Source of the DNA: Chloroflexota bacterium | GTDB taxonomy: Bacteria > Chloroflexota > Limnocylindria > Limnocylindrales > CSP1-4 | Assembly: GCA_005883615.1 (NCBI GenBank) | Contig: VBEC01000016.1 | Coordinates: 93,940-157,939, forward strand | DNA length: 64,000 nt | Direction of reading: 5' to 3' | Part shown: positions 20,558 to 31,669 of the stretch, one piece after another | Layout of the letters: the number at the start of each line of letters is the position of its first letter | Position numbering within the stretch: the stretch's first letter is position 1 | Translations under genes and position numbers: made by a program | Notes under the pieces: model-generated | The model's database searches: none | Told to the model about the DNA's origin: nothing | The model's input: only the letters and a program-made list of their open reading frames with translations

Positions 20558-21619
20558 TTGGCGCGTCGAATCCGCCCCGCGGGCCCGCTGGACTCCCGAG
20601 CGCAGGCGATCCTCCGGGCCGTCATCGAGGAATACGTCACCACCGCCGTGCCGGTCGGCTCGCAGGCGCTTGTTGCCCGTTACGCGCTGTCCGTCAGCAG
20701 CGCCACGGTGCGCGGGATCCTCGCTGACCTCGAGGCGGCCGGCTTGCTGACCCATCCCCACACGTCGGCCGGCCGTATTCCCACCGACGACGGCTACCGC
20801 TTCTATGTCGAGTCGATCGTCGAGGCGACCCCGCTCCCGCACGTCGAGCAGCTGATGATCCGCCATCAGTTCGGCCAGGTCGAGTTCGCCAACGAACACT
20901 GGTTCCGCCTGGCGGCGACGACCCTTGCATCGGTGACCGGGTCGGCGGGTCTCGCGACTCCTGCCAAGCCCCGTTCGGCCCGCATCCGACGGATCGACCT
21001 GGTCGCCATCCAGGAGCGGCTCGCCAGCCTCGTGCTGGTCCTCCGCGAGGGGACCATCAAGCAGGCCCTCCTGACCCTCGACGCGCCAACCGACCAGGAA
21101 TCCTTGAGCGCCGTGGCGCGCCGGCTCAACGAAGCCTTCCTCGACCGAACGGCGAACGAGATCGACGCCCGCGTGGAGCGCTTCGACCCGGACGATCCCG
21201 CGAACGTGCTCGTCCGCAAGATCGCCCAGCGGATCGGGCGAACGATGCGCGAATTCGACGACGCGATGATCGCCGAACTGTTCAGCGACGGGCTCCTCAA
21301 CGTCATGTCCGCGCCAGAATTCGCGCAGAGCGAGAAGCTGCGGCGCGTGTTCTCTGCGCTCGAGGATCGAGCCTATCTGGGCCGCCTGTTGGGCAGCGTT
21401 GCCGGTGGAGGCCGCGTGCAGGTCTTCATCGGTCACGAGAACCCGCCCGAGGACATGCGCGAGGTTTCGCTCGTCCTGGCCCCGTATGGACAAGCGGGTC
21501 GAGCCCTGGGCGTCGTGGGCGTCCTCGGCCCTACCCGCATGGCTTACCCGCACGCGATCGGCACGGTCCGGTTCGTGTCGGGACTGATGAATGAGCTGGT
21601 GGATCACCTTTATGCCTGA
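20558..21619 (+). CDS. hrcA: Heat-inducible transcription repressor HrcA
   Basis: Binds CIRCE at 20457-20483 and represses its own operon. The winged-helix part covers about residues 1-80, with LDSRAQAILRAVIEEYV and SSATVRGILADLEAAGLL, then the family motif HTSAGRIPTDDGYRFYV. The GAF-like dimer domain continues to LAPYGQAGRALGVVGVLGPTRM near the end. At 353 residues the length is typical. The start is TTG 20558, with GAAGG seven bases upstream. The stop overlaps grpE. Confidence 0.96.
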   Translation: MARRIRPAGPLDSRAQAILRAVIEEYVTTAVPVGSQALVARYALSVSSATVRGILADLEAAGLLTHPHTSAGRIPTDDGYRFYVESIVEATPLPHVEQLMIRHQFGQVEFANEHWFRLAATTLASVTGSAGLATPAKPRSARIRRIDLVAIQERLASLVLVLREGTIKQALLTLDAPTDQESLSAVARRLNEAFLDRTANEIDARVERFDPDDPANVLVRKIAQRIGRTMREFDDAMIAELFSDGLLNVMSAPEFAQSEKLRRVFSALEDRAYLGRLLGSVAGGGRVQVFIGHENPPEDMREVSLVLAPYGQAGRALGVVGVLGPTRMAYPHAIGTVRFVSGLMNELVDHLYA

Positions 21620-22268
21620 GATGGACGGCCAATCTCGCGACCGGCACGGTCGCTCGGCCAGTCGACACGACGCGACCGAAAAAAGCCAGCGAACCCGCGC
21701 CCAGGAGCGCGCTGACGAGATCGACATCTCGCCGACGCACCTGCTCGCTGAGATCGAAGGGCTCAACGCCGAGCTCGCCGCGGCCAGGAAGCAGTCGGAC
21801 GAGTATCTGGCCGGTCTCCAGCGGGAACGCGCGGAGTTCACGAACTTCCGGCGGCGTACCACCGAGGAGCGGGAGCAGTGGCTCGGCCTGGCCAGCGAAT
21901 CGCTGATCCGCAAGATGCTGGCCATCGCCGACGACTTCGATCGGGCGATCGAGGCCATGCCGGCGGAGCTGGCCGAGAACCCGTGGGCACAGGGTGTTGC
22001 CGCGATCGACCGCAAGCTCCGTCAGCTGCTCGAGAGCGAAGGCGTCAGCCCGCTCGAAACGGTCGGCAAGGCCTTCGATCCCCGGGAGCACGAGGCGATC
22101 AGCAGCGTGCCGGGGACTGGCCGGCCGCAGGGCGAGGTCGTCGCGGAGGTCCAGCGCGGCTACAGACTGCGCGATCGCGTCCTTCGGCCGGCTCTCGTAG
22201 CCGTGGCTTCAGACGGCGACGGGCGTGGCGAGTCGGCACCTGCAGACGACGACTCAAGGGACAACTAA
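21612..22268 (+). CDS. grpE: GrpE nucleotide-exchange factor
   Basis: Releases ADP from DnaK. The N-terminal third is charged and disordered; a long coiled coil follows at about residues 43-85. The compact beta domain contains ALLDDFDR-like AIADDFDRAIEA, GVSPLETVGKAFDPREHEA and EVVAEVQRGYRLRDRVLRPALV, the GrpE signature. I chose ATG 21612, which overlaps the hrcA stop by 8 bp; an upstream in-frame start at 21591 would add only seven residues. dnaK follows 42 bp later. Confidence 0.94.
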   Translation: MPEMDGQSRDRHGRSASRHDATEKSQRTRAQERADEIDISPTHLLAEIEGLNAELAAARKQSDEYLAGLQRERAEFTNFRRRTTEEREQWLGLASESLIRKMLAIADDFDRAIEAMPAELAENPWAQGVAAIDRKLRQLLESEGVSPLETVGKAFDPREHEAISSVPGTGRPQGEVVAEVQRGYRLRDRVLRPALVAVASDGDGRGESAPADDDSRDN

Positions 22269-22310
22269 CTCAACCAACACCGAATCAGCGACCAGGAGCA
22301 AGGAACACAA

Positions 22311-24284
<1,974 letters not shown>

Positions 24285-24311
24285 CGCCGCCTCCGCTCGC
24301 TCATCACAGAC

Positions 24312-24344
24312 GAGAAGCCGCGGGCGATCCGCCCGCGGCTTCTC
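24312..24344 (+). terminator. Strong hairpin after dnaK, probable terminator
   Basis: A perfect 14-bp GC-rich stem (24312-24325 with 24331-24344) with a 5-base loop lies 28 bases after the dnaK stop. It has no clear T-run, so it may act as a Rho-dependent or RNA-stabilising 3' end. The symmetric stem could also serve the minus-strand gene. Confidence 0.65.
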
Positions 24345-24489
24345 CATGTCCTCGGCCTCTTGGTTCGGGTATCCGCCCGCCCGGGAGCCGCGTACTACCC
24401 CGCTGAGCGTCATGGCGGGCGCCAGAGGGCCAATTCCCGCGAGACGAGCGCGAGGCACTCTCCTCGCCCATCGCCCCCGATTTCGAGCC

Positions 24490-25222
24490 TCAACGTGAGC
24501 ACGGAAGAGTCCTTCGCGTTCGTTTCGGAGCCCATTTTCGGTGCCCGGTGCGCGCCTGGAGGGAATTTGGTACCAACAGGACCCCAGCCAGCGTTCCTAA
24601 AGGGCGCCGAAGCCATTCTGAGACGCCTGGTCCGCGCTTCGGAAGGACAGTCGCGAAGATCGCCTGATGCTCCGCGAGCCTGCGGCGTGTGGTCGTCGTT
24701 TTCTCGATCACAAGGTCTCGAGAGGCCGGCAGTTGTGGCCAGCCCCGCTGTCGGGCGACGACGGGAGCAAGTCGTGCTTTCCGGTCGAGCGCCATCAATG
24801 TGCCCTGCAGGTCGGGGATGACCGACTTCACCTCGACGACGAGCAGGGCACCGGCCTCCCTGTGCCACGCCAGAACGTCGATTGAGCCGCGCTCGCCATA
24901 GATTCGAGAACGAAGCTTCGACCACCACTTGCCATCCGTAACGGCGGAGACGACGGACCACGAGATCGACCAGCGCTGCGTGTCGCCTATCGAGCAGGCG
25001 CTCGAGACCTTCGCCGCGCCAGAGCACCCTGAGGTCCAGGCGCGCACCCAGTGCCTGTGTGACAGTGTCTACCGTCATGATCGAGATCCCTCGCAGCTCG
25101 CCACGCTCAATCCGCGAGACCACGCTTCGCGACATTGCTGCCCGATCAGCGACGTCCTGCTGGCGCCAGCCGCGGCGCCGACGAAGGGCCTGCGGGCTTC
25201 GGCCGAAGCGGATCGGATCCAT
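24490..25222 (-). pseudogene. XRE regulator with C-terminal nuclease-like domain, split by a one-base frameshift
   Basis: The N-terminal frame runs from ATG 25222 and encodes an XRE helix-turn-helix (LRRRRGWRQQDVADRA, then SRSVVSRIERGEL), continuing to YGWQVVVEASFS. Homology-like sequence then resumes in another frame at IYGERGSIDVLAWHREA, followed by LLVVEVKSVIPDLQ and ending near SRIPLAG-like GTLAGVLLVPNSL. The two join if one A-T pair is removed at 24903-24904. The ID..AWH plus VEVKS spacing resembles the D-(E)xK core of restriction-endonuclease-fold domains. The intact product would be about 240 residues. It is either a real pseudogene or a sequencing indel in a TT dinucleotide. It is divergent from the ABC exporter, whose expression it might once have controlled. 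Confidence 0.75.
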
Positions 25223-25354
25223 CGGGCCAAAAGGATGACCGCGTGACCTCATCACTGACTTACTTCGAGGGCCGGTCCCCCGTCGCGACTCAATTCCTGT
25301 CACCCGGTGGCGGCATCGGCTCCCAGAGTGACATCCATGACGGCGGACCCGCGG

Positions 25355-25360
25355 TACCAT
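25355..25360 (+). promoter_or_regulatory. Possible -10 box of a leaderless promoter for the ABC exporter
   Basis: TACCAT ends nine bases before the ATG at 25370, so transcription would begin at or near the start codon. It matches the -10 of hrcA and rpsT. No well-placed -35 is seen. Confidence 0.4.
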
Positions 25361-25369
25361 CGCGGACCC

Positions 25370-26326
25370 ATGGCCCAAGCCCAATCGCCCGAATCCTCGC
25401 TGATCCATGCCCGCGGGCTGACCAAGCGCTTCGGCGACTTCACCGCCGTGGACGCCATCGATTTCGATGTCGCACCAGGGGAGGCGTTTGGCTTCCTCGG
25501 CCCCAACGGGGCCGGCAAGACCTCGACCATGCGCATGATCGGCTGCGTCTCGCCCAAGACAGAGGGCACGCTCACGGTGCTAGGCATGGAGCCCGCGACG
25601 TACGGCCCTCTGATCCGCGCTCGCATCGGAGTGGTGCCCCAGGAGGACACGCTCGACCAGGAGATGACGGTCCGCGACAACCTCGTTATCTATGGCCGCT
25701 ACTTCAACCTGCCGCGCGCCGAGGCGCGGCGACGGGCCGACCAGCTGCTGGATTTCGTGCAGCTGACGGAACGTGCCGAGTCGTCGGTCGAGCCCCTGTC
25801 CGGCGGCATGAAGCGTCGCCTGACCATCGCCCGCTCGCTGATCAACGAGCCAAGCCTCTTGCTGCTCGACGAGCCAACGACGGGTCTCGATCCCCAGGCG
25901 CGCCACCTGCTGTGGGACCGCCTCTACCGGCTGAAGCAGCGCGGCACGACGCTCGTCCTCACGACGCACTACATGGACGAGGCCGAGCAACTGTGCGATC
26001 GCCTGGTTGTGATGGACAAGGCGCGGATCGTGGCGGGCGGTTCGCCACGGGAGCTGATCGACCAGTACTCCTCCCGAGAGGTGCTCGAACTCCGCTTTGC
26101 GTCGGACATCGTCGAGTCGCTGGACGGGCAGCTCGAGCAGCTTCTCGACGGGCGCGCCGAACGCGTGGAGCGCCTGCCAGACAGGGTGCTCGTCTACGCG
26201 GCGGATGGAGAGGCCGCTGCCGTCGCGGTCCACGCTGCAGGACTCAGACCGGAGAGCAGCCTCGTGCGACGGAGCACGCTGGAGGACGTCTTTCTACGGC
26301 TCACCGGTCGCAGCCTGATCGAGTAG
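25370..26326 (+). CDS. ABC transporter ATP-binding protein (ABC-2 export type)
   Basis: ATPase subunit of about 318 residues for the two permeases that follow. Walker A GPNGAGKTS lies near residue 44, the Q-loop in GVVPQEDTLDQEMTV, the signature in LSGGMKRRLTIARSL, Walker B in LLLLDEPTTGLDPQ, and the H-loop in LVLTTHYMDEAEQLCDR. The C-terminal extension resembles NodI/DrrA-type exporters. I chose ATG 25370 because the sequence upstream (an in-frame ATG at 25307) does not look conserved. It lies 13 bp before the first permease. Substrate unknown: drug, lipid or polysaccharide export are all possible. Confidence 0.92.
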   Translation: MAQAQSPESSLIHARGLTKRFGDFTAVDAIDFDVAPGEAFGFLGPNGAGKTSTMRMIGCVSPKTEGTLTVLGMEPATYGPLIRARIGVVPQEDTLDQEMTVRDNLVIYGRYFNLPRAEARRRADQLLDFVQLTERAESSVEPLSGGMKRRLTIARSLINEPSLLLLDEPTTGLDPQARHLLWDRLYRLKQRGTTLVLTTHYMDEAEQLCDRLVVMDKARIVAGGSPRELIDQYSSREVLELRFASDIVESLDGQLEQLLDGRAERVERLPDRVLVYAADGEAAAVAVHAAGLRPESSLVRRSTLEDVFLRLTGRSLIE

Positions 26327-26339
26327 CCAGCCTGACCGA

Positions 26340-27113
26340 ATGACCGCGCCCGCCGTCCATGTCTTCGAGCACCGGCTGGTCTCTTACCGCCGCACGTTCC
26401 GTGGCTCGCTGTTCAGCTCGTTCCTGCAACCGGCGCTGTTCCTGACGGCGATGGGCGTCGGTCTGGGCGCTCTCGTGAATAGACCGGGAAATGCGGCGCT
26501 CGGCGGGGTGTCCTACCTCGTCTTCCTGGCGCCCGGCCTGCTGGCCGGTACCGCGATGCAGACGGCCGCCTTCGAGTCGACCTTCCCGGTAATGGCGGCC
26601 ATCCGCTGGGTCCGCAGCTATGTGGCGATGCTCGCGACGCCGATCGGCGTGAACGACATCGTCATCGGCCAGCTGGCCTGGATCGCGGTTCGCCTGACGA
26701 TGGTCGCCACGATCTTCGTCGCGATCATGACCCTGTTCGGCGCGACGCACTCGCCGGCGATCCTGCTTGCAATCCCGGTTGCGGTCCTGACTGGGATGGC
26801 CTTCTCCGCGCCGATCGCCGCCTTCAGCGCGACCCAGGAAAATGCGGAGGGCTTCAACATGCTCTTCCGCTTCGTCATCAACCCGCTGTTCCTGTTCTCG
26901 GGGACCTTCTTTCCCGTCGGTCAGCTTCCGGCGCTCCTCCAGCCGATCGCCTACGTGACACCGCTCTACCACGGGGTTGCGCTCGCTCGCCAGCTGTCAC
27001 TCGGAACGGGAACCGTCTCCGAGGCGATCCTTCACGGCGGCGTCCTGGTCGCCTTCGTCGTGGTCGGCGTTGTCGCGTGCCTCATCACATTCCGGCAGAG
27101 ACTCGTCAAGTGA
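26340..27113 (+). CDS. ABC-2 type permease, first subunit
   Basis: A 257-residue inner-membrane protein with six predicted helices. It begins with an amphipathic segment (FEHRLVSYRRTFRGSLFSSFLQP). The ABC-2 hallmark NPLFLFSGTFFPVGQLP lies near residue 180, followed by PLYHGVALARQLSLG. It resembles NodJ/DrrB exporters. It overlaps the second permease by 4 bp (GTGA), so a heterodimeric pore sharing the upstream ATPase is likely. Confidence 0.9.
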   Translation: MTAPAVHVFEHRLVSYRRTFRGSLFSSFLQPALFLTAMGVGLGALVNRPGNAALGGVSYLVFLAPGLLAGTAMQTAAFESTFPVMAAIRWVRSYVAMLATPIGVNDIVIGQLAWIAVRLTMVATIFVAIMTLFGATHSPAILLAIPVAVLTGMAFSAPIAAFSATQENAEGFNMLFRFVINPLFLFSGTFFPVGQLPALLQPIAYVTPLYHGVALARQLSLGTGTVSEAILHGGVLVAFVVVGVVACLITFRQRLVK

Positions 27114-27913
27114 CGGTTCTGAGTCGCGTCTCCAGCCCGTTCGCCTTCGGAAGCGGACGAGCTCGCTTCCTCATCGAGCGCAACGTCTACGTCTACCGGC
27201 GGACGTACATGACGCTCGTGTCCGGCTTCTTCGAGCCGCTGTTCTACTTGCTCGCGATGGGCTTCGGGCTGGGTGTCCTCGTCGGCCAGGTTCCGGGGCC
27301 CGACGGACGGGATATTTCGTACACGGTGTTCATCGCGCCGGCGCTGCTGGCTGCCTCGGCGATGAACGGCGCGATCTACGACAGCACGTTCAACGTCTTC
27401 TTCAAGCTCAACTACGAGAAGGTCTACAACGCCGTGCTGGCCACCCCGCTCGGGGTCGGCGACGTCGCACTCGGAGAGATCATCTGGGCGCTCATCCGAG
27501 GGCAGCTGTACGCGATCGGTTTCATGGGCGTCGTCCTGCTGCTCGGCCTGATGCCCTCCGCGTGGGGGTTGCTCGCCGTCCCAGCGTCGGTCCTGCTGGG
27601 CTTCGCGGCGGCCGGCCTCGGCATGGCGGCGACTTCGTTCATGAAAACCTGGCAGGACCTCGATCTCGTGCAGCTCGTGGTGCTCCCGGTCTTCCTGTTC
27701 TCCGGCACGTTCTACCCGCTGTCGGTGTATCCGGAACCGCTGCGCACGATCGTTCAGTTCTCACCCCTCTATCGCGGCACAGACCTGATCCGCCGCCTGA
27801 TGACGGGGGCGCTCGATCCGGTCATGCTCCTCGATCTCGGCTATCTCGCGCTGCTCGGCATGGTCGGGCTGGCAATCGTGTCGCGGCGCTTGGACAAGCT
27901 GCTGCTCAAGTGA
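27110..27913 (+). CDS. ABC-2 type permease, second subunit
   Basis: A permease of about 267 residues, homologous to the preceding gene: ERNVYVYRRTYMTLVSGFFEP at the start, then LPVFLFSGTFYPLSVYPEPL and FSPLYRGTDLIRRL. I chose GTG 27110 because it overlaps the previous stop by 4 bp; an upstream in-frame ATG at 27077 would run 33 bases into the first permease. The two permeases are clearly related in order and motif but not near-identical, consistent with an old duplication. Confidence 0.9.
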   Translation: MTVLSRVSSPFAFGSGRARFLIERNVYVYRRTYMTLVSGFFEPLFYLLAMGFGLGVLVGQVPGPDGRDISYTVFIAPALLAASAMNGAIYDSTFNVFFKLNYEKVYNAVLATPLGVGDVALGEIIWALIRGQLYAIGFMGVVLLLGLMPSAWGLLAVPASVLLGFAAAGLGMAATSFMKTWQDLDLVQLVVLPVFLFSGTFYPLSVYPEPLRTIVQFSPLYRGTDLIRRLMTGALDPVMLLDLGYLALLGMVGLAIVSRRLDKLLLK

Positions 27914-27950
27914 GACGCCGCCCCCTTCGACGCCGCCGTCGACGCCGAAT

Positions 27951-28664
27951 GTGACCGATCCTGACGAGCGGGCCACGCGTCTATCGGCGTTGGCCGAACT
28001 CAACACTGAGGTCATAGCCTGCCGACGCTGCCCCCGCCTTGTTGCCTGGCGGGAGGAGGCGGCCCGCCAAAGGCCGCGCCGCTATGCGTCCGACGCGTAC
28101 TGGGCCAAACCCGTGCCGGGTTTCGGCGACCCCGATGGGGGCATCCTGATCGTCGGCCTGGCTCCGGCCGCGCACGGAGGCAACCGGACCGGCCGGATAT
28201 TCACCGGCGACCGCTCGGGCGACTTTCTGTTTGCCTCGCTGCACCGGGTGGGGCTGGCCAATCAGTCGACGAGCGTTTCCCGGGACGACGGCCTCCAGCT
28301 GCGAGGCGCGTACGTCGCTGCGATCGTCCGCTGCGCGCCGCCAACCAACAGGCCGACGCCGGAGGAGCGCGACACCTGCCTGCCATACCTGGTCCGGGAG
28401 CTGCGCATCCTGAGCGAAGTCCGCGTCATCGTCGCCCTGGGCGCGTTCGCCTGGGACGGGGCCCTGCGCGCGCTCGCGGCTCTCGCCTACGTCGCCCGCC
28501 CGCGGCCTGCCTTCGGCCATGGCACCGAGGCCGTCGTTGGGCCGTACCGCCTGATCGGCACCTATCACCCGAGCCAGCAGAACACGTTCACCGGCAAGCT
28601 GACCGAGGCGATGCTCGACGCGATCTTCGTTCGGGTTCGAGCCTTCGCCGAGGTCGCTCGGTAG
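27951..28664 (+). CDS. udgB: Uracil-DNA glycosylase, family 5 (UDGb)
   Basis: Removes uracil and other deaminated bases from DNA. Family-5 motifs are present: [19 protein letters not shown] (with AAHGGN rather than the acidic family-4 motif) near residues 69-87, and [13 protein letters not shown] near the C-terminus. Four Cys (CRRC near 24-27, one in IVRCAPP and one in RDTCLPYL) can hold the [4Fe-4S] cluster. The start is GTG 27951. Its stop codon overlaps the -10 box of the dnaJ promoter. High-GC genomes commonly rely on this type. Confidence 0.92.
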   Translation: MTDPDERATRLSALAELNTEVIACRRCPRLVAWREEAARQRPRRYASDAYWAKPVPGFGDPDGGILIVGLAPAAHGGNRTGRIFTGDRSGDFLFASLHRVGLANQSTSVSRDDGLQLRGAYVAAIVRCAPPTNRPTPEERDTCLPYLVRELRILSEVRVIVALGAFAWDGALRALAALAYVARPRPAFGHGTEAVVGPYRLIGTYHPSQQNTFTGKLTEAMLDAIFVRVRAFAEVAR

Positions 28665-28667
28665 ACT
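28662..28667 (+). promoter_or_regulatory. -10 box of a probable leaderless dnaJ promoter
   Basis: TAGACT overlaps the UDG stop and ends 8 bases before the dnaJ ATG at 28676. The same hexamer lies before the genes at 51057 and 55066. No CIRCE is nearby, so dnaJ seems uncoupled from HrcA. Confidence 0.5.
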
Positions 28668-28675
28668 CTCGGCCA

Positions 28676-29800
28676 ATGGCAACCGAGCTCGACTACTACG
28701 CAGTCCTGGGGGTTTCACGCGAAGCGACGGAAGCCGAGCTGAAGCGGGCCTTCCGCAAGCTCGCGCAGCAGTGGCACCCTGACGTGAACAAGGATGCCGC
28801 GGCGCATGAGCGCTTCAAGGAGATCAACGAGGCCTACCAGGTCCTGTCCGATCCGCAGCGGCGCCAGGCGTACGACCTGTTCGGACGGGCCGGCGTGGCT
28901 GGCGCAGGTGAGGGCTTCGGGGCCGGATTCGAGGGCGGCTTCGGGGGTTTTGGGGACATCTTCGATGCGTTCTTCGGTGGCGGCACGGGTACGGCCCGGC
29001 GCGGTCGCCCTGCCCCCGGCGCCGACCTGCGCTACGACCTGCGGATCACCTTCGAGGAAGCGATCCTCGGGGTCGAGAAGGAGATCGAATTCCCCGTCCT
29101 TGAGCGCTGCCCAACCTGCAGCGGGTCGGGCGCCAAGCCGGGAACGTCGCCCACGACGTGTCCTCAATGCAACGGCCGCGGCGAGGTTCGGACGGTTCGC
29201 CAGACGATGCTGGGGCAGATGGTCAACGTCTCGGCCTGCCCGCGCTGCCGCGGTGAGGGCCGGATCGTCGAGCAGCCCTGTGAAACGTGCCGGGGCGACG
29301 GCCGTTTCGAGAAGCGCAAGAAGCTGCGCGTCACGATCCCCGCGGGCATCGACGAGGGACACCAGATCCGCCTGTCCAACGAGGGTGAAGTCGGTCCACG
29401 CGGCGGAGCTGCGGGGAGCCTGTACGTCGCGGTCCACGTCGCGCCCCACAAGCGGTTGAGTCGCGAGGGCACGGAGCTGTTCTACGAGCTCGGTGTCTCG
29501 ATCGCGCAGGCGGCACTTGGAACGACGATCAAGGTGCCCACGATCGAAGGCGACGAGGAGGTCGAGATCAAGCCGGGGACGCAGCCCGGAACGGAGGTGC
29601 GGCTGCGCGGCCGGGGCGTCCCGCACCTTAGGCGGTCGGGGATGCGCGGCGACCTGCACGTGCTCATCAACGTCGCCATCCCGACCAAGCTCAACAAGCG
29701 CCAGCGCGAGCTGCTTGAAACCTACGCAGCCGAGTCCGGAGAACAGGTCGGGTCGAACCCAGGGCGCATCTTCGAGCGCGTCCGCGACGCACTTGGCTGA
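28676..29800 (+). CDS. dnaJ: Chaperone DnaJ
   Basis: DnaK co-chaperone of 374 residues, full type-I architecture. The J domain carries HPD in QWHPDVNK near residue 34. A Gly/Phe-rich linker follows (about 72-110). The zinc-finger domain has four repeats of CxxCxGxG type, starting [24 protein letters not shown] and CETCRGDG (about 142-208). The C-terminal substrate domains and dimerisation end follow. No ribosome site precedes the ATG, in keeping with a leaderless mRNA. It overlaps prmA by 8 bp. Confidence 0.97.
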   Translation: MATELDYYAVLGVSREATEAELKRAFRKLAQQWHPDVNKDAAAHERFKEINEAYQVLSDPQRRQAYDLFGRAGVAGAGEGFGAGFEGGFGGFGDIFDAFFGGGTGTARRGRPAPGADLRYDLRITFEEAILGVEKEIEFPVLERCPTCSGSGAKPGTSPTTCPQCNGRGEVRTVRQTMLGQMVNVSACPRCRGEGRIVEQPCETCRGDGRFEKRKKLRVTIPAGIDEGHQIRLSNEGEVGPRGGAAGSLYVAVHVAPHKRLSREGTELFYELGVSIAQAALGTTIKVPTIEGDEEVEIKPGTQPGTEVRLRGRGVPHLRRSGMRGDLHVLINVAIPTKLNKRQRELLETYAAESGEQVGSNPGRIFERVRDALG

Positions 29801-30782
29801 GGAGGACGGCACCTCGGCTGAGGGGACGTGGCTCGAGCTGGCGGTCACCGCCGACCTCGAAGCCGTCGAAGCCGTTAGCGAGATCCTGTCACGCGTCGCG
29901 TCCGGCGGCGTGAGCGTCGAGCCGGCGTTCGAGCTCCTCCACGAAGGCCTCGATGCCCGCGTCGATCCCGCCCGGCCGGCGATCGTCCGCGGTTACCTTC
30001 CGGGACGCGACCGCCTGGCCGCACGGAGAGCCGTGGCCGCTGCTCGCGAGGGCCTCGGTCATCTCCAGGCTTTCGGCCTGCGGCCGATCGGGGAGCTCCA
30101 GACCCGCGTCGTCCACGAATCGGACTGGGCAAGCGCATGGAAGCGGCACTTCCCGGTGCTGCGGGTCGGCCGGCGAGTCGTCATCCGTCCCACCTGGCGA
30201 CGCCATCGACGTCAGCGGGGTGAGGTCGTCCTTGCGCTCGACCCTGGAATGGCGTTCGGCACCGGGCTCCACCCGACCACCCGGCTGTGCCTTGCCGGTA
30301 TCGAGCGCTGGGCGGACGACGGCCGGCTGACGGCCGAATCGCGCGTCCTCGACGTTGGCTGCGGATCCGGCATCCTGGCCATCGCGGCGGGACTCTTCGG
30401 CGCCGGCCATATCCTCGGCCTCGACCCCGATCCGATCGCCGTCGAGGCGACGGCCGCCAACGCGAAGCGCAACGGGCTCGCCGCTCGGCTGCACGTCCGG
30501 CGCGGCAGCCTGCCATCGCGTGAGGCGCCCGTTGATTTCGTCCTCGCCAATCTGATCGCCTCGCTGGTGGTCGACCTGGCGGCAGGTTTCGCGCGGGAGA
30601 TGCGGCCGGGCGGACGCCTGTTGGCCTCGGGCATCTTCGTCGATCGAGAAGCGGACGTCCGTCGGGCATTCAAAACGGCAGGCCTGACGCCGAGCGGCCG
30701 CTGGGTCGAGGGAGAGTGGGTCGCCCTGGAAGCCACGGCCCGGTCGGAAGGGTCCCCCCTACAATCGTCCGGTGGCCGCTGA
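29793..30782 (+). CDS. prmA: Ribosomal protein L11 methyltransferase
   Basis: SAM-dependent methyltransferase of about 329 residues that modifies uL11. The N-terminal ferredoxin-like domain starts [18 protein letters not shown]. The linker has the PrmA signature [19 protein letters not shown]. The SAM fold follows with [16 protein letters not shown] and the catalytic segment VLANLIASL (NxL in place of the usual NIL). The start is TTG 29793, inside the dnaJ end. dnaJ-prmA is a common pair. The end overlaps hinT by 11 bp. Confidence 0.92.
   Translation: MAEEDGTSAEGTWLELAVTADLEAVEAVSEILSRVASGGVSVEPAFELLHEGLDARVDPARPAIVRGYLPGRDRLAARRAVAAAREGLGHLQAFGLRPIGELQTRVVHESDWASAWKRHFPVLRVGRRVVIRPTWRRHRRQRGEVVLALDPGMAFGTGLHPTTRLCLAGIERWADDGRLTAESRVLDVGCGSGILAIAAGLFGAGHILGLDPDPIAVEATAANAKRNGLAARLHVRRGSLPSREAPVDFVLANLIASLVVDLAAGFAREMRPGGRLLASGIFVDREADVRRAFKTAGLTPSGRWVEGEWVALEATARSEGSPLQSSGGR
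30760..30765 (+). promoter_or_regulatory. -10 box of a probable leaderless hinT promoter
   Basis: TACAAT, near-perfect, ends 6 bases before GTG 30772 and lies within the end of prmA. Transcription would start on or beside the GTG. Confidence 0.5.
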
Positions 30783-31119
30783 CTGCCTGTTCTGCCGGAT
30801 CGCTGCCGGCGAGATCCCGTCCGACCAGGTGCATTCCGACGATCTGGTGGTTGCATTCCGGGACATCGCGCCGCGTGCACCGACGCACATCCTCATCCTC
30901 CCGCGCGAGCACATTCCGTCGGCCGCCTCCCTCACCGAGGAGCATGGTCCGCTACTGGGCCGGATCTTTGCCGTGATTGCTGAGACCGCGCGGAAGGAGG
31001 GCATCGCCGACTCCGGCTACCGGATTGTCTCGAATGTGGGCCGCTGGGGCGGCCAGACCGTCGACCATCTCCACTTTCACCTGATGGGCGGCCGCCCGTT
31101 CACGTGGCCGCCGGGGTGA
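30772..31119 (+). CDS. hinT: Histidine triad (HIT) nucleotide-binding protein
   Basis: A 115-residue HinT-type phosphoramidase. The N-terminus (CLFCRIAAGEIPSDQV) has the zinc-type CxxC seen in many bacterial HinT. HILILPREHI is the nucleotide-binding strand. The active-site triad is HLHFHLMGGRP near residue 100. The start is GTG, preceded closely by a -10 box. It overlaps the lipoprotein gene by GTGA. Confidence 0.95.
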   Translation: MAADCLFCRIAAGEIPSDQVHSDDLVVAFRDIAPRAPTHILILPREHIPSAASLTEEHGPLLGRIFAVIAETARKEGIADSGYRIVSNVGRWGGQTVDHLHFHLMGGRPFTWPPG

Positions 31120-31661
31120 GCCGGCGGTCCCACGCCATCGGGCTCGCCATTGCCGGCATGGCCCTGGCAGTCGTATCCGGTGGCTGCGGCACGGCGTCCC
31201 GGAACGCGACATCCGAACCAACCGCCAGCCTTCCCATCGCGTCGATCTCGCCGGTGATCGCGTTGACCCAAGCGCAGGTCGTGCGCGCGCTTAGCGCGGC
31301 AGGCCTGGCGCTGACCGCAGCCCGCCTACCGTTTCGGCCGCCCGAGCCACCCGATCTGATGGCAGTACCGCGGGCTGTATTCCAGGCGGTGCTCCCGGCC
31401 GACCCGACACACGGCTACATCGTCGTCTACCAGCTGCGTGACGAAGCCACCGCGGCCACGGCTGGGCGGGAGCTGGCCGACTATCTCGCCACCGGCTATG
31501 GCCGCACGCAGTTCCCGCCCGACGCCAATCACGTCCTTCGCCAACTCCAGACAACCCTGATCTCGTTCTCCTGGTCGCCTGCCAGCTCGCCGGACCCGAA
31601 CACCTCGAAGATCGCCGATGCCCTGCAGACGGTGGGAACGCCGATCGACGTCCCCCGGTAG
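31116..31661 (+). CDS. Probable secreted lipoprotein, function unknown
   Basis: A protein of about 181 residues with an N-terminal export signal (RRSHAIGLAIAGMALAVVSG) ending GGC, an imperfect lipobox (Ser where Leu/Val is usual at -3). The mature part has no transmembrane segment and no family I recognise. I chose GTG 31116 because it overlaps the hinT stop by 4 bp; GTG 31104 is an alternative. The gene is convergent with the acyl-CoA ligase, whose end is 8 bp away. Confidence 0.68.
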   Translation: MSRRSHAIGLAIAGMALAVVSGGCGTASRNATSEPTASLPIASISPVIALTQAQVVRALSAAGLALTAARLPFRPPEPPDLMAVPRAVFQAVLPADPTHGYIVVYQLRDEATAATAGRELADYLATGYGRTQFPPDANHVLRQLQTTLISFSWSPASSPDPNTSKIADALQTVGTPIDVPR

Positions 31662-31669
31662 CGCCAGCC

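Noticed and set aside
24285..28675. Defence island around the XRE/nuclease-like gene
   Set aside because: Only one broken candidate gene is present; its neighbours are an ordinary ABC exporter and a DNA glycosylase, with no methylase, helicase or toxin.
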